Shown: piece after piece, positions 47,670 to 57,665 of the stretch
Layout of the letters: each line of letters opens with the position of its first letter
How positions within the stretch are numbered: the stretch's first letter is position 1
Assembly: GCF_035046485.1 (NCBI RefSeq)
Contig: NC_085138.1
Coordinates: 275,881,694 to 275,945,693 of the forward strand
Length of the DNA: 64,000 bases
Direction of reading: 5' to 3'
Source: Aedes albopictus
Taxonomy: Eukaryota; Arthropoda; Insecta; Diptera; Culicidae
Position numbers and translations under genes: made by a program
Notes under the pieces: generated by a model
What the model saw: the letters and a program-made list of their open reading frames with translations, nothing else
Told to the model about the DNA's origin: nothing
Database searches by the model: none

Positions 47670-48332
47670 CACAGCGTAACAAAAATTACCTTTTGGTCTG
47701 TCTCAAGAGCAAACTTAAGTGTCTCTGACAGATTTTGGACCGCTGAAACCGAATCCGGGCTCAGATTTACTCCAACACGTCACAATTTTGAGCTATACCT
47801 CAATTTATAGGGTAAAATATGCGATTTTGGACTTTTTTGACTGCAAGCCATTAAGCCTGGAAATATTTTTTTTAAGAAATCAAAAGGTAAATTGGTCAAT
47901 TAACATCTAAATTAATGACTCATGCAAAATATTTCGTTTTACCAAATCGAATTTGATAGTTTTAAGCGATTTATGTTAGGCACGATATTTCCCATACAAG
48001 TCACCCTCCAAAAGTTGCATGCAAGTTTACATACTAACTTTTAATGCCTAAATCTATCATATTTGATTTGGTAAAACGAATTCTTTTGCATGAGACGTTA
48101 ATTAAGATGTTAATTGACCAATTTACATTTTGATTGCTTAAAAAAAATATTCCTTTGCTTAATGGCTTGCAGTCAAAAAATCACAAAATCGCATATTTTA
48201 CTCTATAAATTGAGGTATAGCTCAAAATTGTGACGTGTTGGAGCAAATCTAAGCCCGGATTCGGATTCAGCGGCCCAAAATCTGTCAGAGACACATAAGT
48301 TTACTCTTGAGACAAAAAAATGTTGCGCTGTG
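47670..48332. mobile_element. 663-bp Harbinger-like palindrome, longer copy
   Basis: TTA at 47667-47669 and 48333-48335. Ends are CACAGCGTAACA and (other strand) CACAGCGCAACA. An almost continuous inverted repeat with arms of about 320 bp, including TTTTGAGCTATACCTCAATT and CTGTCTCAAGAGCAAACTT. It is the longer relative of 18285-18692. Confidence 0.85.
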
Positions 48333-48389
48333 TTATTTACTATATAGATTCATCCATGTCAATTGCAGGTTTTGCCGTGCTTTAGCACG

Positions 48390-48700
48390 AGGTATTTTTT
48401 TTTTCGAGTACGGCGGCCTCAGAGTCCGTGAGCTTGGCATTGCTCATCATCGCCTTCAAAATCTCTAAGTGCTTAGACTCGTATGTCTGGATGACGAGGG
48501 TGTCCTCCTTCTTGCCCTTGGCATTTGCCCTTATACTTCTTCTTGGCTTAGCGTCCCTAAGCTCATGTTCCTCATTCTTCTTTCTTTTCTTTTTCTACCT
48601 GTCCAGAAGGTCTACAAAGCGTTCTCCCCCTTACCCGCCCTAATCTGTGGTCGCTGTGGACTTTTTTATTATTCGCGAAAATGTGCGCAAAACTCGCAAT
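48390..48700 (-). pseudogene. R1 gag relic, minus strand
   Basis: The minus-strand translation, with stops and shifts, parallels the R1 gag block AKPRRRRAGAKREKGDAIVI and the following SDVLKMMRSDAKLEG: AAGAAGGAGGACACCCTCGT aligns to the KREKGDAIV region. No open frame longer than about 80 codons. Confidence 0.6.
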
Positions 48701-49539
48701 GTATCAAATGAATTCGCTTAATTGCATACTGCGATGATTATACGACTTCTCTTGGTACTTCTCATATTATGCCGGTTTCACTCGCATTGGTGTATGCGTA
48801 TCGCATGAAAGAAATAATGAACTCATTAAAGGGAGCATAAAAACTCGCATAAGCTAGAAACGTTTACGTTGATTTAATGTGTGAAAACATTGGAAGAGAT
48901 GTTGTTGGACTGTCCATGCAGTGCCAAATAACTACAAAACTGTGAATAGTCATCGTTATGGTTATAAACTCTCGGTTTTATCTCCAGACAGTATGGCGAA
49001 CACGCATGTAAAGTGGGGCTCGATAATCCAAAGGTCATTAGTTCGACACTGAGATGACAATAATTGTTTTTTTTTTCTCTAATATTAGAAGGTCGCATAA
49101 TGTGCTATGTTACGTCGCAATAAGGCACACCGTACATCACACAAGATGAAGTGGCTTCAGGAATTATGGCGTTATTGTAGTTTCGCCAATGCACGTATAT
49201 TGGCTCCAGTTTTGCATGCATAAGGCACTTTTGCTGCATCGTATGCGATGTAACTTAACTGCATAAAAGTACTAAAACACGGTCATAACTTCATTATACG
49301 TGCAAACAGGTTATCTGGGGCTCGCCACTACCGCTACTAACTGATTTTTGATTATTGTTGCTCTCAGTTTGCAATACCATGAGTAGCAGTGGGAAAACGT
49401 TAACCACGTCATGCGTTAATGCGTGAGGGACAAACTACTGTGAGGGGTGCATAGGTACTACACAACACGCTTCTTTAACGATGGAGCATCTTCTTCACCA
49501 CTTCTATCATTTATTCCTTGATTCCAAGATATCCACGAT

Positions 49540-49900
49540 ATTAAAAGTGTTTGACCTTCTCTACTGCTCTTCCAGCTACTGTTTAGTTGGAGGGGTAGTC
49601 CGTGTTGTCATATAATTATTTGGTCTTGCTGACATTGATAGTTAGACTTGCCGCAAAGTACGTTCGGTTAGGTCATTGAGCTTACTCTACTTGACAAAGC
49701 ACCATTGGTCTAGTAGGGCTACATCATTAGCCAAATCGAAGTCGTTTAGTTGCTCCATAGTGATGGGCTGCTAATGTAGCCTACAATTCGATGCACGGTC
49801 AAATGCCCCCACAAATATTTCGTTGATTACGATTAGGAACAGTAGCGGCGATAGTACATCCTTGCCTCACAACCCTTGCGACAATCGGGTTGGTCGAATA
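49540..49900 (-). pseudogene. Degraded non-LTR reverse transcriptase relic
   Basis: In shifted minus-strand frames one can read an RQGC-type RT block, MEQLNDFDLANDVALLDQW (an LxxADD-like region with ADD decayed to AND) and LSINVSKTK, in RT order. The clade cannot be assigned from this. A 5'-leader-like piece related to 61790-61930 lies just left at 49420-49540. Confidence 0.5.
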
Positions 49901-50536
49901 AAGCTTGATTTTTTTTTCATACTTCCCTTATATTTTTATATGTTTAACTGTGTTTCAACAATCTGAACATTGCACAAGCACTTGCTCAAGGGAAGGGTTT
50001 CAAGTATAATACCTTTGGTTATATATTAATATTAATATAATATTAATACCTAGATTAATACACTACGTGCCCCTCCATTTTTTCCAAAGAACTTGCAGAA
50101 ACCCCAACCATTTCTATGCACTGGCCTGTCCTTGAAATCATTAGTATCGTCTTTTTGTATAGAATGACTTATCATTGAGTATAACACTGTCAGATGAGAT
50201 ATTTGGTTTATTTGAGATTGGTTGCTTGTGAAAAATAATGCAAATAATTACAACAAAAAACAACTAAAATCCATCCCAAAAAATGTCAAATAACTTTTTT
50301 CTCCCATGATGAATATTTTTGACCCCATAGCAACTTTTGCTTGTCTCAATTAGACCTATCGAAAGAGATATGGGTCATTGGTGTACATTCCGGGCCCAGA
50401 CTCCATACATTTTTGCCCAGTCTCCTTTACCCGAATTTGTGAATATATCATTGCATTATCTTCACTACTTCAAAGAGAACTTTATTCTATTGAAAATCCG
50501 TTTTGTGATAAATGACTCGGGGCCAAGTTATTGCTA

Positions 50537-50800
50537 TCAATAGTATGAATACTCCTTCATGAAGGTTAATGACACCGGCACCCATCTTCGGTTTAGTATC
50601 ACCCATATTCTTCTAGTTTTGTTCCAAAGACTAGCGCGCTGAGATCCATTATTTTGCACCGCCAGATATTTAAATTTTTCAGCATGTAACTCATCACACG
50701 GTCGAATTAAACATTTTTTCAATAATTTATACAATGTCATTGATTCAATTAAAAACGCTTTAAGATTTGCGAGCAGTTATTGAAACAAAGACATACCTGA
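50537..50800 (-). other. Unidentified short open frame with possible splice donor
   Basis: A 67-codon frame (50740-50537, minus) reads MTLYKLLKKCLIRPCDELHA..., with codon use less AT-biased than its neighbourhood. It is preceded on the minus strand by CCTCAGGTATGT (about 50795), which looks like an exon-donor junction. I do not recognise the family, and it may be chance. Confidence 0.15.
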
Positions 50801-50879
50801 GGATCTGCATACTACTTAGGGGCATCAATTTCTGTGATTCCAGAGACAAAATGACCTAATTCTGACAAAAAAAATTCAT

Positions 50880-52340
50880 CCTATATATGTCAGAGTCATA
50901 ATTACTTAGAGAGTTAGTGTCTTTGGCAAAGTTGTTTGATAAGTCAAAAACATACAGCTGATTCACTATTGGATGTGAGATTCAGACACACTGGGCGACG
51001 CTAATTAAAAGTTTACAATAGTTTAGAATTTCTCAAAAAGTTTTCAACAAATTTTGACTAGTTGAGAAACTTTTTTTGGCAAAATCTTTGGGTACTTTAT
51101 AAGAAGTTACAACATGTTGAATATTATTTGAATAAATATAAAGTGCATGATTTTTCAAAATTTCAACTACCACTAGTCAGTTAGAAACTTGAACCAAATG
51201 GCTTTCAAACTGAAAATTCTTGACAAGATAAACAACTTTTCCAAAGACATCAACATTCTAAAAGACTAAAGTCTAAGTTATTAGAGTCCTGAGATATATG
51301 AGTTTCAATTTCGTAGGTATTAGGTCTGTTTGTCGGCGATTCTTATATCACAAATAGATGTAACACTGACGTAATATTCATCCCATATATTTCAAGATCC
51401 TAATTATTTAGACAGTTGGTGTCCTCGGCAAAATTGTTTGGCTGGTCAAGAACTTTCAATTGATGGGCCGTATGATTTCAAATCGTTCCACTAGGAGGCG
51501 CTAGAGAGCATACACATTTTTAGTTTTACTTATCTCAGGATCGTGATTAATTGGAAATAGAGACGAATGCCCCCTCTGGGTAAAGTCTCTCAAAACAAAT
51601 AACAAAAAATAATTGGAAAGATGGTTGCTTCATTAAAGTTGTTTGGTAGATCAAGGATTTTCAGTTTAATTGCCGTATGGTATTATTTTCTTCCACACAG
51701 TGGTGCTAGTTGCAAATTTTCAAAAGCATGTTAATTTTATTAATTACCCAAAACACATTCAACAAGCCGTAACTTTTTGTAAAATATATCAAAAATTCTT
51801 AAATTTTGACTGATAGTTCCTGATTTTGTTATCTGTAATTTGTACAATATTGGACTTGATTGGTTAGCTCTACACAAAGGTGGAGCGCTTTAAGCAGAAT
51901 CATATTTTTGACTGTTGTTCTATTAACTCTTATATCTAAGGAATAAGTGAATCAAATCAAATTAAATTTTGAATGTTAAGAATTATATGTTGAACTTTGA
52001 TTATAATTTGATTTGAATACAATATGTCCAAAGTGAAAAAAGTTCCAGCTTGTAGAATACTTTTCAAGAAATTCTAATCCCTTGCCTGCTTTTGCAAATT
52101 GGAAACTAACGTCTTCTAGTGGCAAAAACTCACATCTATTGGTAAATCAACTGCAAATCCTTTACTTACCAAACAACTTTGCCGAATAAATCGTATTTCT
52201 ATGTAATAGGGATCCTGAGATGTATGAAATTTAAAATTTGGAAGTTCTCTAGCGCTGCCTGTTGGTGGAACTCTAAATCAAACTATCCATCAACTGTAAG
52301 TCTTTGACCAACTTAATAACTTTGTAATTTCGTCAGTGTT
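50880..52340. repeat. Diverged inverted-repeat region of foldback type
   Basis: Contains GTGTCTTTGGCAAAGTTGTT (50930) and GGTGTCCTCGGCAAAATTG (51420). The block CTAGGAGGCGCTAGAGAG near 51490 is mirrored as CTCTAGCGCTGCCTGTTGG near 52245. Ends are too decayed to define. Confidence 0.5.
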
Positions 52341-52359
52341 TCGTCTGTTGGCCACTGAT

Positions 52360-53219
52360 TTTTTTTTTTTATTCTTAATCGCTTAACCTAATTTACAGCT
52401 CTTTTGTCCACTAGGGCACTACATGAGCGATTCCAATTGGACGTTGCACTTACACTTTGTACAGCGCCTAAATGTATTCTATTTTAATTGTACTACATAT
52501 CGTCGGTTTCCTGCAATAGGGGCACAACTCAAAATTTGTCATTTTTGAGGTTTTGATGGCAAATGATGAAAAACTATGCAAACTTTCATCTGACAAAGAC
52601 CCGTTCCGAAATTCGATGAGAAACGCGAGATTTTTGCATTTTCACCAATTTTCCGAAGTAAAGGCACAACTCAAAATCAGTCAACTTTTTCAATAGTCGA
52701 TGAAAAATAGTAATCTAAAATTTATGAAAGAGATAGTCCTTCAGTCCCTTTCCATGATACAACAATCAAAATTCGTATACTTTTGTCTAATAATGAGAGA
52801 AATAAGTGAACTTGTAGGATGTGCTTCAAGATTGCCAATTTTCAAACGCTCATTCTGAAAATTCACATTTTTTGAGTTGTGCCCCTATTGCAGGAAACCG
52901 ACGATATATCGAACTGGTCCCTTTGTGCTGCTTCCACTTGTCTACCCTGTCACCAGTAGAATGATGAGCACGATGATACTGTGGTCTGCTGTTACTTTTC
53001 CAGTCGAATTGGGGGGTCGTCCATTATGCGTTGCGGTTCGCCGACATCCAAATTCCGGGTCCGTTAGAGCTATATGCTCCGAAGAGGGTCAGGTGCCAGC
53101 TGCTCTCGGGGGGAAGAGCAACTGACGAAAAATTGCAAGGGCCGGGGCTGGGATCGAACCCATGACTATCCGCTTATGAAGCGAATGTGTGGACCACTAC
53201 GCCACGGGCCCCGACATAA
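52360..53219 (-). mobile_element. tRNA-headed SINE split by a palindromic MITE
   Basis: Read on the minus strand: GGGGCCCGTGGCGTAGTGG (A-box region), GGGTTCGATCCCAG (B box), body, then an A-rich tail at 52360-52372. The 12-bp TTGGCCACTGAT flanks it at 52348-52359 and 53220-53231. A TA-flanked MITE (52500-52904) interrupts the body. Without it the SINE is about 450 bp. Confidence 0.8.
52500..52904. mobile_element. 405-bp TA-flanked MITE
   Basis: TA at 52498-52499 and 52905-52906. The ends TCGTCGGTTTCCTGCAATAG are perfectly inverted and continue to GGGGCACAACTCAAAA. The interior repeats AAAGGCACAACTCAAAATCA. Inserted in the SINE body. Confidence 0.85.
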
Positions 53220-54696
53220 TTGGCCACTGATATCACATAAATTTTCGGTTTGAGTGGTATTTGATTACGATTGAAAAATTTTACAATATCGTAGTACAAT
53301 TACATCGTAGATTTTGGCCAAACACCATATCCCCCGTCCTTCAAAAGTATACTTAGTTAATGAACGGGCAATGGTACGCAATTTATAAACGATATCTTGA
53401 AAAAGAGCTCATACGACGAAACTGTTTTGAATATAGAACTACGTTTGTCCAATTCAGAAGTTTGGTCTTTTCCACAGAAATTTTTCGTGACGTTACAACG
53501 CAAACTTCAACCAGGTGAAACTCAGGCTTCCGTTAACCGATTTTCTTTCTTTTAATCTCATTTGAAAGATCTTTTCGAGTACAAAGAGCATACAAAATTT
53601 TATATTTGTAACGTTTTCCGTATTTGAATAAAATTTGAAAATGTTGATTTTCCGTGACGTTACAACGCAATAAAAACCCATGCTATGATCAGCCATATTT
53701 CAGAGTTGTTAAGTCTTCCGATTAAAAATCTTTTTATGCTAAAAAATCTTCATACATTTATCTACAAATGATGGAAGACTTTTGAAAAATCAGTGTATTG
53801 GTGTTTAAAATACGACAGTTTGGATGAAAAGTGTGCCTAAAAGACCTAAAATCACGATTTTAATGTTAGCCTTAATCGTCGTTCAATTTATATTTATTGT
53901 CACACTAATATCATGTCGAATGCATTTTTGGATGACAAAAGTAATATAGAATATGATAAAAATGTCAAATATGCCATAACTCAACTTTGAAAAATTGGTA
54001 TTGATGATACGGGGCCCGTAGAATGTGTCATTAAATGATTTGTATGAAATTTTTGAATATTTCCTTTGAAAAATGACTATTAAAATAGCATCAGAAATCA
54101 AAGTGCCTTATCAGACCCGATTGTTAAGTCATTTTTGGTCTATTCTGGACATGATAAAGCATTGAAATTTTGATAGCACGGTTGCCAAAAAGTGCCTATT
54201 CAAAAAATATTCAATAGTGAAAATAGTGAAAAATTTTCAAAAAAATTGGTTTACTGGAGCAATTTTTAATTTTACAGAGTTGGTGTCTTCGGCAAGATAG
54301 TGTATTCCAGTAGTATCTACAAACTTGTAGAACATATCACGTTGAAATTTTACAATATAATCATGGAAAAGTTCAAAAAAAATGATTTTGAGGTTGTTTT
54401 TTAAAACTTTCATATTTTCTCCCAAAAAATGAAGTCCAAGCTATATGGTGTCTTCAGCAAAGATACTTGAAATTACTTGTTCTACAACTTTGCTAAAGAC
54501 ATCTACCCTCTAAAAAAATATTTTGAAAAAATATTTTTTTGATCGGGTTCACCCTACAGTTTTACCATACAGTGAATATGCATAAAAATAGAGAAGATTT
54601 TTCTGAACACATCTTCCAAAGACACCTGTATGCTAAAATGTCATCTAACGACTCTTAGAGGTTTTGATCGTCTTTTTTCAGAATGATCCCACTGTG

Positions 54697-54885
54697 CTCT
54701 GGTGGCTCATGGGATGTCAGGTGACATTCACACCAACCCACCTTTATGCTCCCTACTTTAACGGACTTTTTGACGTCCGCCACAGGTAGCTGAACCAAAG
54801 CTATCTGTGTCCCTGCTGGCCCTTTCCGTAGCTTAGCAGCTGCGGTGGCCACCTGCACATCGTACTGTTGCCGCAGTGCCGTGAC
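54697..54885 (-). pseudogene. Host R1 element, segment 3: gag middle part
   Basis: The minus-strand translation LVTALRQQYDVQVATAAAKL and VADVKKSVKVGSIKVGW matches the plus R1 gag (LVTALRQQRDVQVAAAAVKL). It is bounded by the 11.5-kb element on one side and a 537-bp hAT-like element on the other. Confidence 0.9.
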
Positions 54886-55422
54886 CAGGGTCGTGCAATT
54901 TCGAAAGGAAAACATGACGTACGACGACTGTAGCAAATCGTTTCCCATGCGAACGGACTGCTGTGATGCTTCATCTCTCACCCAGCAACACACTCGCTCG
55001 TTGCTGCTACAGAAACAAGTGTGTATGAAACATGGGATGATACACTTGGATTTTCGTTTCATTTATGAGTCATTGAAATACTTCAACATGCTAAAACAAT
55101 ATTTAAACCACATTTTTAAATAGTGGTGCACGCCAATAGAATGATAAATATGTTTTATGAAAGAGGATAACAAATTCGACCGCTTAAATCCAATTCACCG
55201 GCGCCCGTAACCATTGAGAGACTAGCGCGCACCAGTGAGACACTAATGCTCTGACGGGTGAAGCACAAGCAATGCGACCGGGTGGGAGACTACCGAGTGC
55301 TACGATGAGTGGAAAAGTTTTTTTTAACGACCGAGTCATTAGAAAAATGTATGAAACACTTGAAGTTACTCATTCAAATGTTGCATGAAAGTGTATCATT
55401 GAAACGAAATTGTACGCCCCTG
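54886..55422. mobile_element. 537-bp hAT-like MITE in R1 gag
   Basis: The ends CAGGGTCGTGCAATTTCG and (other strand) CAGGGGCGTACAATTTCG are flanked by a perfect GCCGTGAC (54878-54885 and 55423-55430). The plus R1 near 57243 has one GTCACGGC. Non-coding. Confidence 0.9.
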
Positions 55423-56152
55423 GCCGTGACGAGCTCTTCCACTTCGGTGATCTCATGAATGTCCTTGACCTTCAGAGTTGCCTCATGTGTCAGAGCCCTC
55501 ACCTGCACACCTTCACCAAGAACCTCTTCTGCCAGCCTCTTGTAGGCGGCGCCCTTGTGTTCCTTCTGGCGCTTCAGCTCCAGGATCATCTCGCTCGTAC
55601 GAGTACGTCTAATACTGCGTACGTCGGCTCCAAGACCCTCAAGCTTGGCGTCGCTTCGCATCGTCTTCAAGACGTCCGAGTAATTGGACTGTTCCGTCTT
55701 GATTACGATCGCGTCGCCTTTCTCGCGCTTGGCACCTGCTCTCCTACGCCTTGGCTTGGCGTCCTGCGCTACTACCTGCGGATTCGTCTTCTTCTTCTTC
55801 TGCTTCCGCTCTACCTTACCTGCTCTGTGGCTGCTGAGGGCCCACCAGCGGTCGCAACCCCTTGTTCCCACCGTTCCGGGACGGGCCAGCATTTTCAGGC
55901 CCACCCTTCCCAGCTTTCCGGGAACCCTGGCTGGGGTCCGACCTTCCGGCATTATCACCGACTTTCTGGGTAATGATTCGCCTAGCTTTGCGAGCACCGC
56001 CAGACAGCTCCTCTCCTGACGGCTGCCTCGCCCGCTTCTGCTATTGCTTGCCCCGTTTGTCGCGAGCATTCGCTTCCGCCTGTTTCGTACTTCCTGCGAG
56101 GGAGAAGGCCTCCGTTTGGGTAAACTTCGGCACTTTCTCATTTGCAGGGTCC
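55423..56152 (-). pseudogene. Host R1 element, segment 2: gag
   Basis: The minus-strand frame from about 55800 down to 55431 reads NPQVVAQDAKPRRRRAGAKR and GLGADVRSIRRTRT in the gag frame; upstream of that (56141-55800) the gag sequence is in a shifted frame, so at least one frameshift exists. The segment ends at 56152, where the plus-strand R1 inserted. Confidence 0.9.
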
Positions 56153-56171
56153 CTTCGCAAGAAGCGGGTTG

Positions 56172-57665
56172 ATGAGATCTCCGACAAGGAGAAGTGAGGA
56201 GATAGGCGCTGGGAGTTGCGTACGCAGCTCAAGCGTGGGTGCTCCAGTCCACTTCCCGGCAAGCCAGCCGGTGGAGGTTATGGACGGAGCGTGGTTGTTG
56301 AGGGCCGTCAACCGAGGATCCAAAGGACGGTCCGCAATAGAGGTGGCTGAGCAGCAGCTTGGCAAAATCATCGACTTTGCGTCCACTAAGTCGAACATAA
56401 GCAAGGACCTGAAAACGGCCTTGCTTCGACTTAGGGCGTCGATCGACGATGCCAAGCAGGAGCACGCGGCACTCGCGTTGCTGACTGCTGCAGCAGCGGA
56501 GCCTGCAAATGAGAAAGTGCCGAAGTTTACCCAAACGGAGGCCTTCTCCTTCGCAGGAAGTCCAAATAAGGCGGAAGCGACTGCTCGCGACAAACGGGGC
56601 AAGCAATCGCAGAAGCGGGCGAGGCAACCGTCAGGCGAGGAGCTGTCTGGCGGTGCCCGCAAGGCCAGGCGAATCATTACCCCGAAAGTCGGTAATAATG
56701 CCGGAAGGTCGGACCCCAGCCAGGGTTCCCGGAAAGTTGGGAAGGGTGGGCCTGAAAAGGCTGGCCCGTCCCGGAACGAGGGGAACAAGGGGTTGCGACC
56801 GCTAGTGGGCCCTCAACAGCCACAGAGTAGGGCGATCCAAGGGGAGGACCCCCCTTGGACGAAGGTAGAGCGGAAGAAGAAGAAGGCTAATCCGCAGGTA
56901 GTAGCGCAGGACGCCAAGCCAAGGCGTAGGAGGGCAGGTGCCAAGCGCGAGAAAGGCGACGCTATCGTCATCAAGACGGAACAGTCCAAGTACTCGGACG
57001 TCTTGAAGATGATGCGAAGCGACGCCAAGCTTGAGGGTCTTGGAGCCGACGTACGCAGTATTAGACGTACTCGTACGGGCGAGATGATCCTGGAGCTGAA
57101 GCGCCAGAAGGAGCACAAGGGCGCCGCCTATAAGAGGCTGGCAGAAGAGGTCCTTGGTGAGGGTGTGCAGGTGAGGGCTTTGACACATGAGGCGACTCTG
57201 AAGGTCAAGGACATCGATGAGATCACCGAAGTGGAAGAGCTCGTCACGGCACTGCGGCAACAGCGCGATGTGCAGGTGGCCGCCGCAGCCGTTAAGCTAC
57301 GGAAAGGGCCAGCAGGGACACAGGTAGCTTTGGTTCAGCTACCTGTGGCGGACGTCAAAAAGTCCGTTAAAGTAGGGAGCATAAAGGTGGGTTGGTGTGT
57401 ATGTCACCTGACATTCCACGAGCCACCAGAGGTTTGCTTCAGGTGTCTGGAACCAGGACACAAGTCGTGGGACTGCAAAGGCCCCGACAGGCGCAAACTG
57501 TGCAGGCGATGCGGCGCTGAAGGTCATAAGGCCCAAAGCTGCACGAGTCCGCCTATCTGTATGATCTGTACCGGGAAATCCTCGAACAACAGACATCCGA
57601 TGGGTGGTCCAAGGTGCCCGGCCTTCAAGAAAGCCGCAGTGAACAACAAATCACAGTGCAGGTAA
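56172..57665 (+). CDS. R1 ORF1, gag-like nucleic-acid-binding protein
   Basis: Open from the truncated 5' end to TAA at 57663-57665; the first in-frame ATG is 56172, giving about 497 codons. In R1 LINEs ORF1 coats the element RNA and forms the retrotransposition particle. Seen here: an Ala/Lys-rich N-terminal half, a very basic central stretch (KKKKANPQ, KPRRRRAGAKREK), then from about residue 420 three CCHC zinc knuckles (CFRCLEPGHKSWDC, CRRCGAEGHKAQSC, and CMICTGKSSNN...H). It overlaps ORF2 by 52 bp. The native start is missing; the host copy suggests it lay about 18 codons further upstream. The frame has no internal stop, unlike every other gag piece in the window. Confidence 0.85.
   Translation: MRSPTRRSEEIGAGSCVRSSSVGAPVHFPASQPVEVMDGAWLLRAVNRGSKGRSAIEVAEQQLGKIIDFASTKSNISKDLKTALLRLRASIDDAKQEHAALALLTAAAAEPANEKVPKFTQTEAFSFAGSPNKAEATARDKRGKQSQKRARQPSGEELSGGARKARRIITPKVGNNAGRSDPSQGSRKVGKGGPEKAGPSRNEGNKGLRPLVGPQQPQSRAIQGEDPPWTKVERKKKKANPQVVAQDAKPRRRRAGAKREKGDAIVIKTEQSKYSDVLKMMRSDAKLEGLGADVRSIRRTRTGEMILELKRQKEHKGAAYKRLAEEVLGEGVQVRALTHEATLKVKDIDEITEVEELVTALRQQRDVQVAAAAVKLRKGPAGTQVALVQLPVADVKKSVKVGSIKVGWCVCHLTFHEPPEVCFRCLEPGHKSWDCKGPDRRKLCRRCGAEGHKAQSCTSPPICMICTGKSSNNRHPMGGPRCPAFKKAAVNNKSQCR

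Larger units (their letters stand above)
45924..50428. mobile_element. Inner foldback element carrying LINE relics
   Basis: Inverted ends share AAAGGAGACTGGG, and the arms (45924-46345 and about 50000-50428) share GGGCCCGGAATGTACACCAA, TGACTTATCATTGA and TTTATTTGAGATTGGTTG. The 3.6-kb centre holds R1 relics in both orientations and a Harbinger-like palindrome. The target duplication is unclear. Confidence 0.65.
43231..54696. mobile_element. 11.5-kb Transib-like composite foldback
   Basis: Both ends start CACAGTGGGATCATTCTGAA and match inward for over 600 bp. They are flanked by a perfect 5-bp duplication CTCTG (43226-43230 and 54697-54701). The plus-strand R1 at about 57427 has a single CAGAG equivalent (ACCAGAGGTTTGC). 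The terminal heptamer equals the V(D)J signal heptamer CACAGTG, a known feature of the Transib superfamily together with 5-bp duplications. Inside are nested palindromes, a SINE, piggyBac-like and Harbinger-like elements and LINE relics, but no transposase. Confidence 0.75.

Noticed and set aside
49000..49060. tRNA-like GGTCATTAGTTCGACACTG segment as a SINE
   Set aside because: Only a B-box-like word; no A box, body or duplication found.
53140..53215. tRNA gene on the minus strand (A and B boxes, GGGTTCGATCCCAG)
   Set aside because: It is followed by a conserved non-tRNA body and A-rich tail and flanked by a target duplication, so it is a SINE head. The same holds for 3091, 4124 and 41664.
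43231..54696. Treating the V(D)J-like heptamer as evidence of recombination signal function
   Set aside because: There is no visible nonamer-spacer arrangement and no RAG-like gene; the heptamer is adequately explained by Transib-type ends.
55410..56197. Plus-strand frames of 111-187 codons here
   Set aside because: They are antisense shadows of the minus-strand R1 gag.
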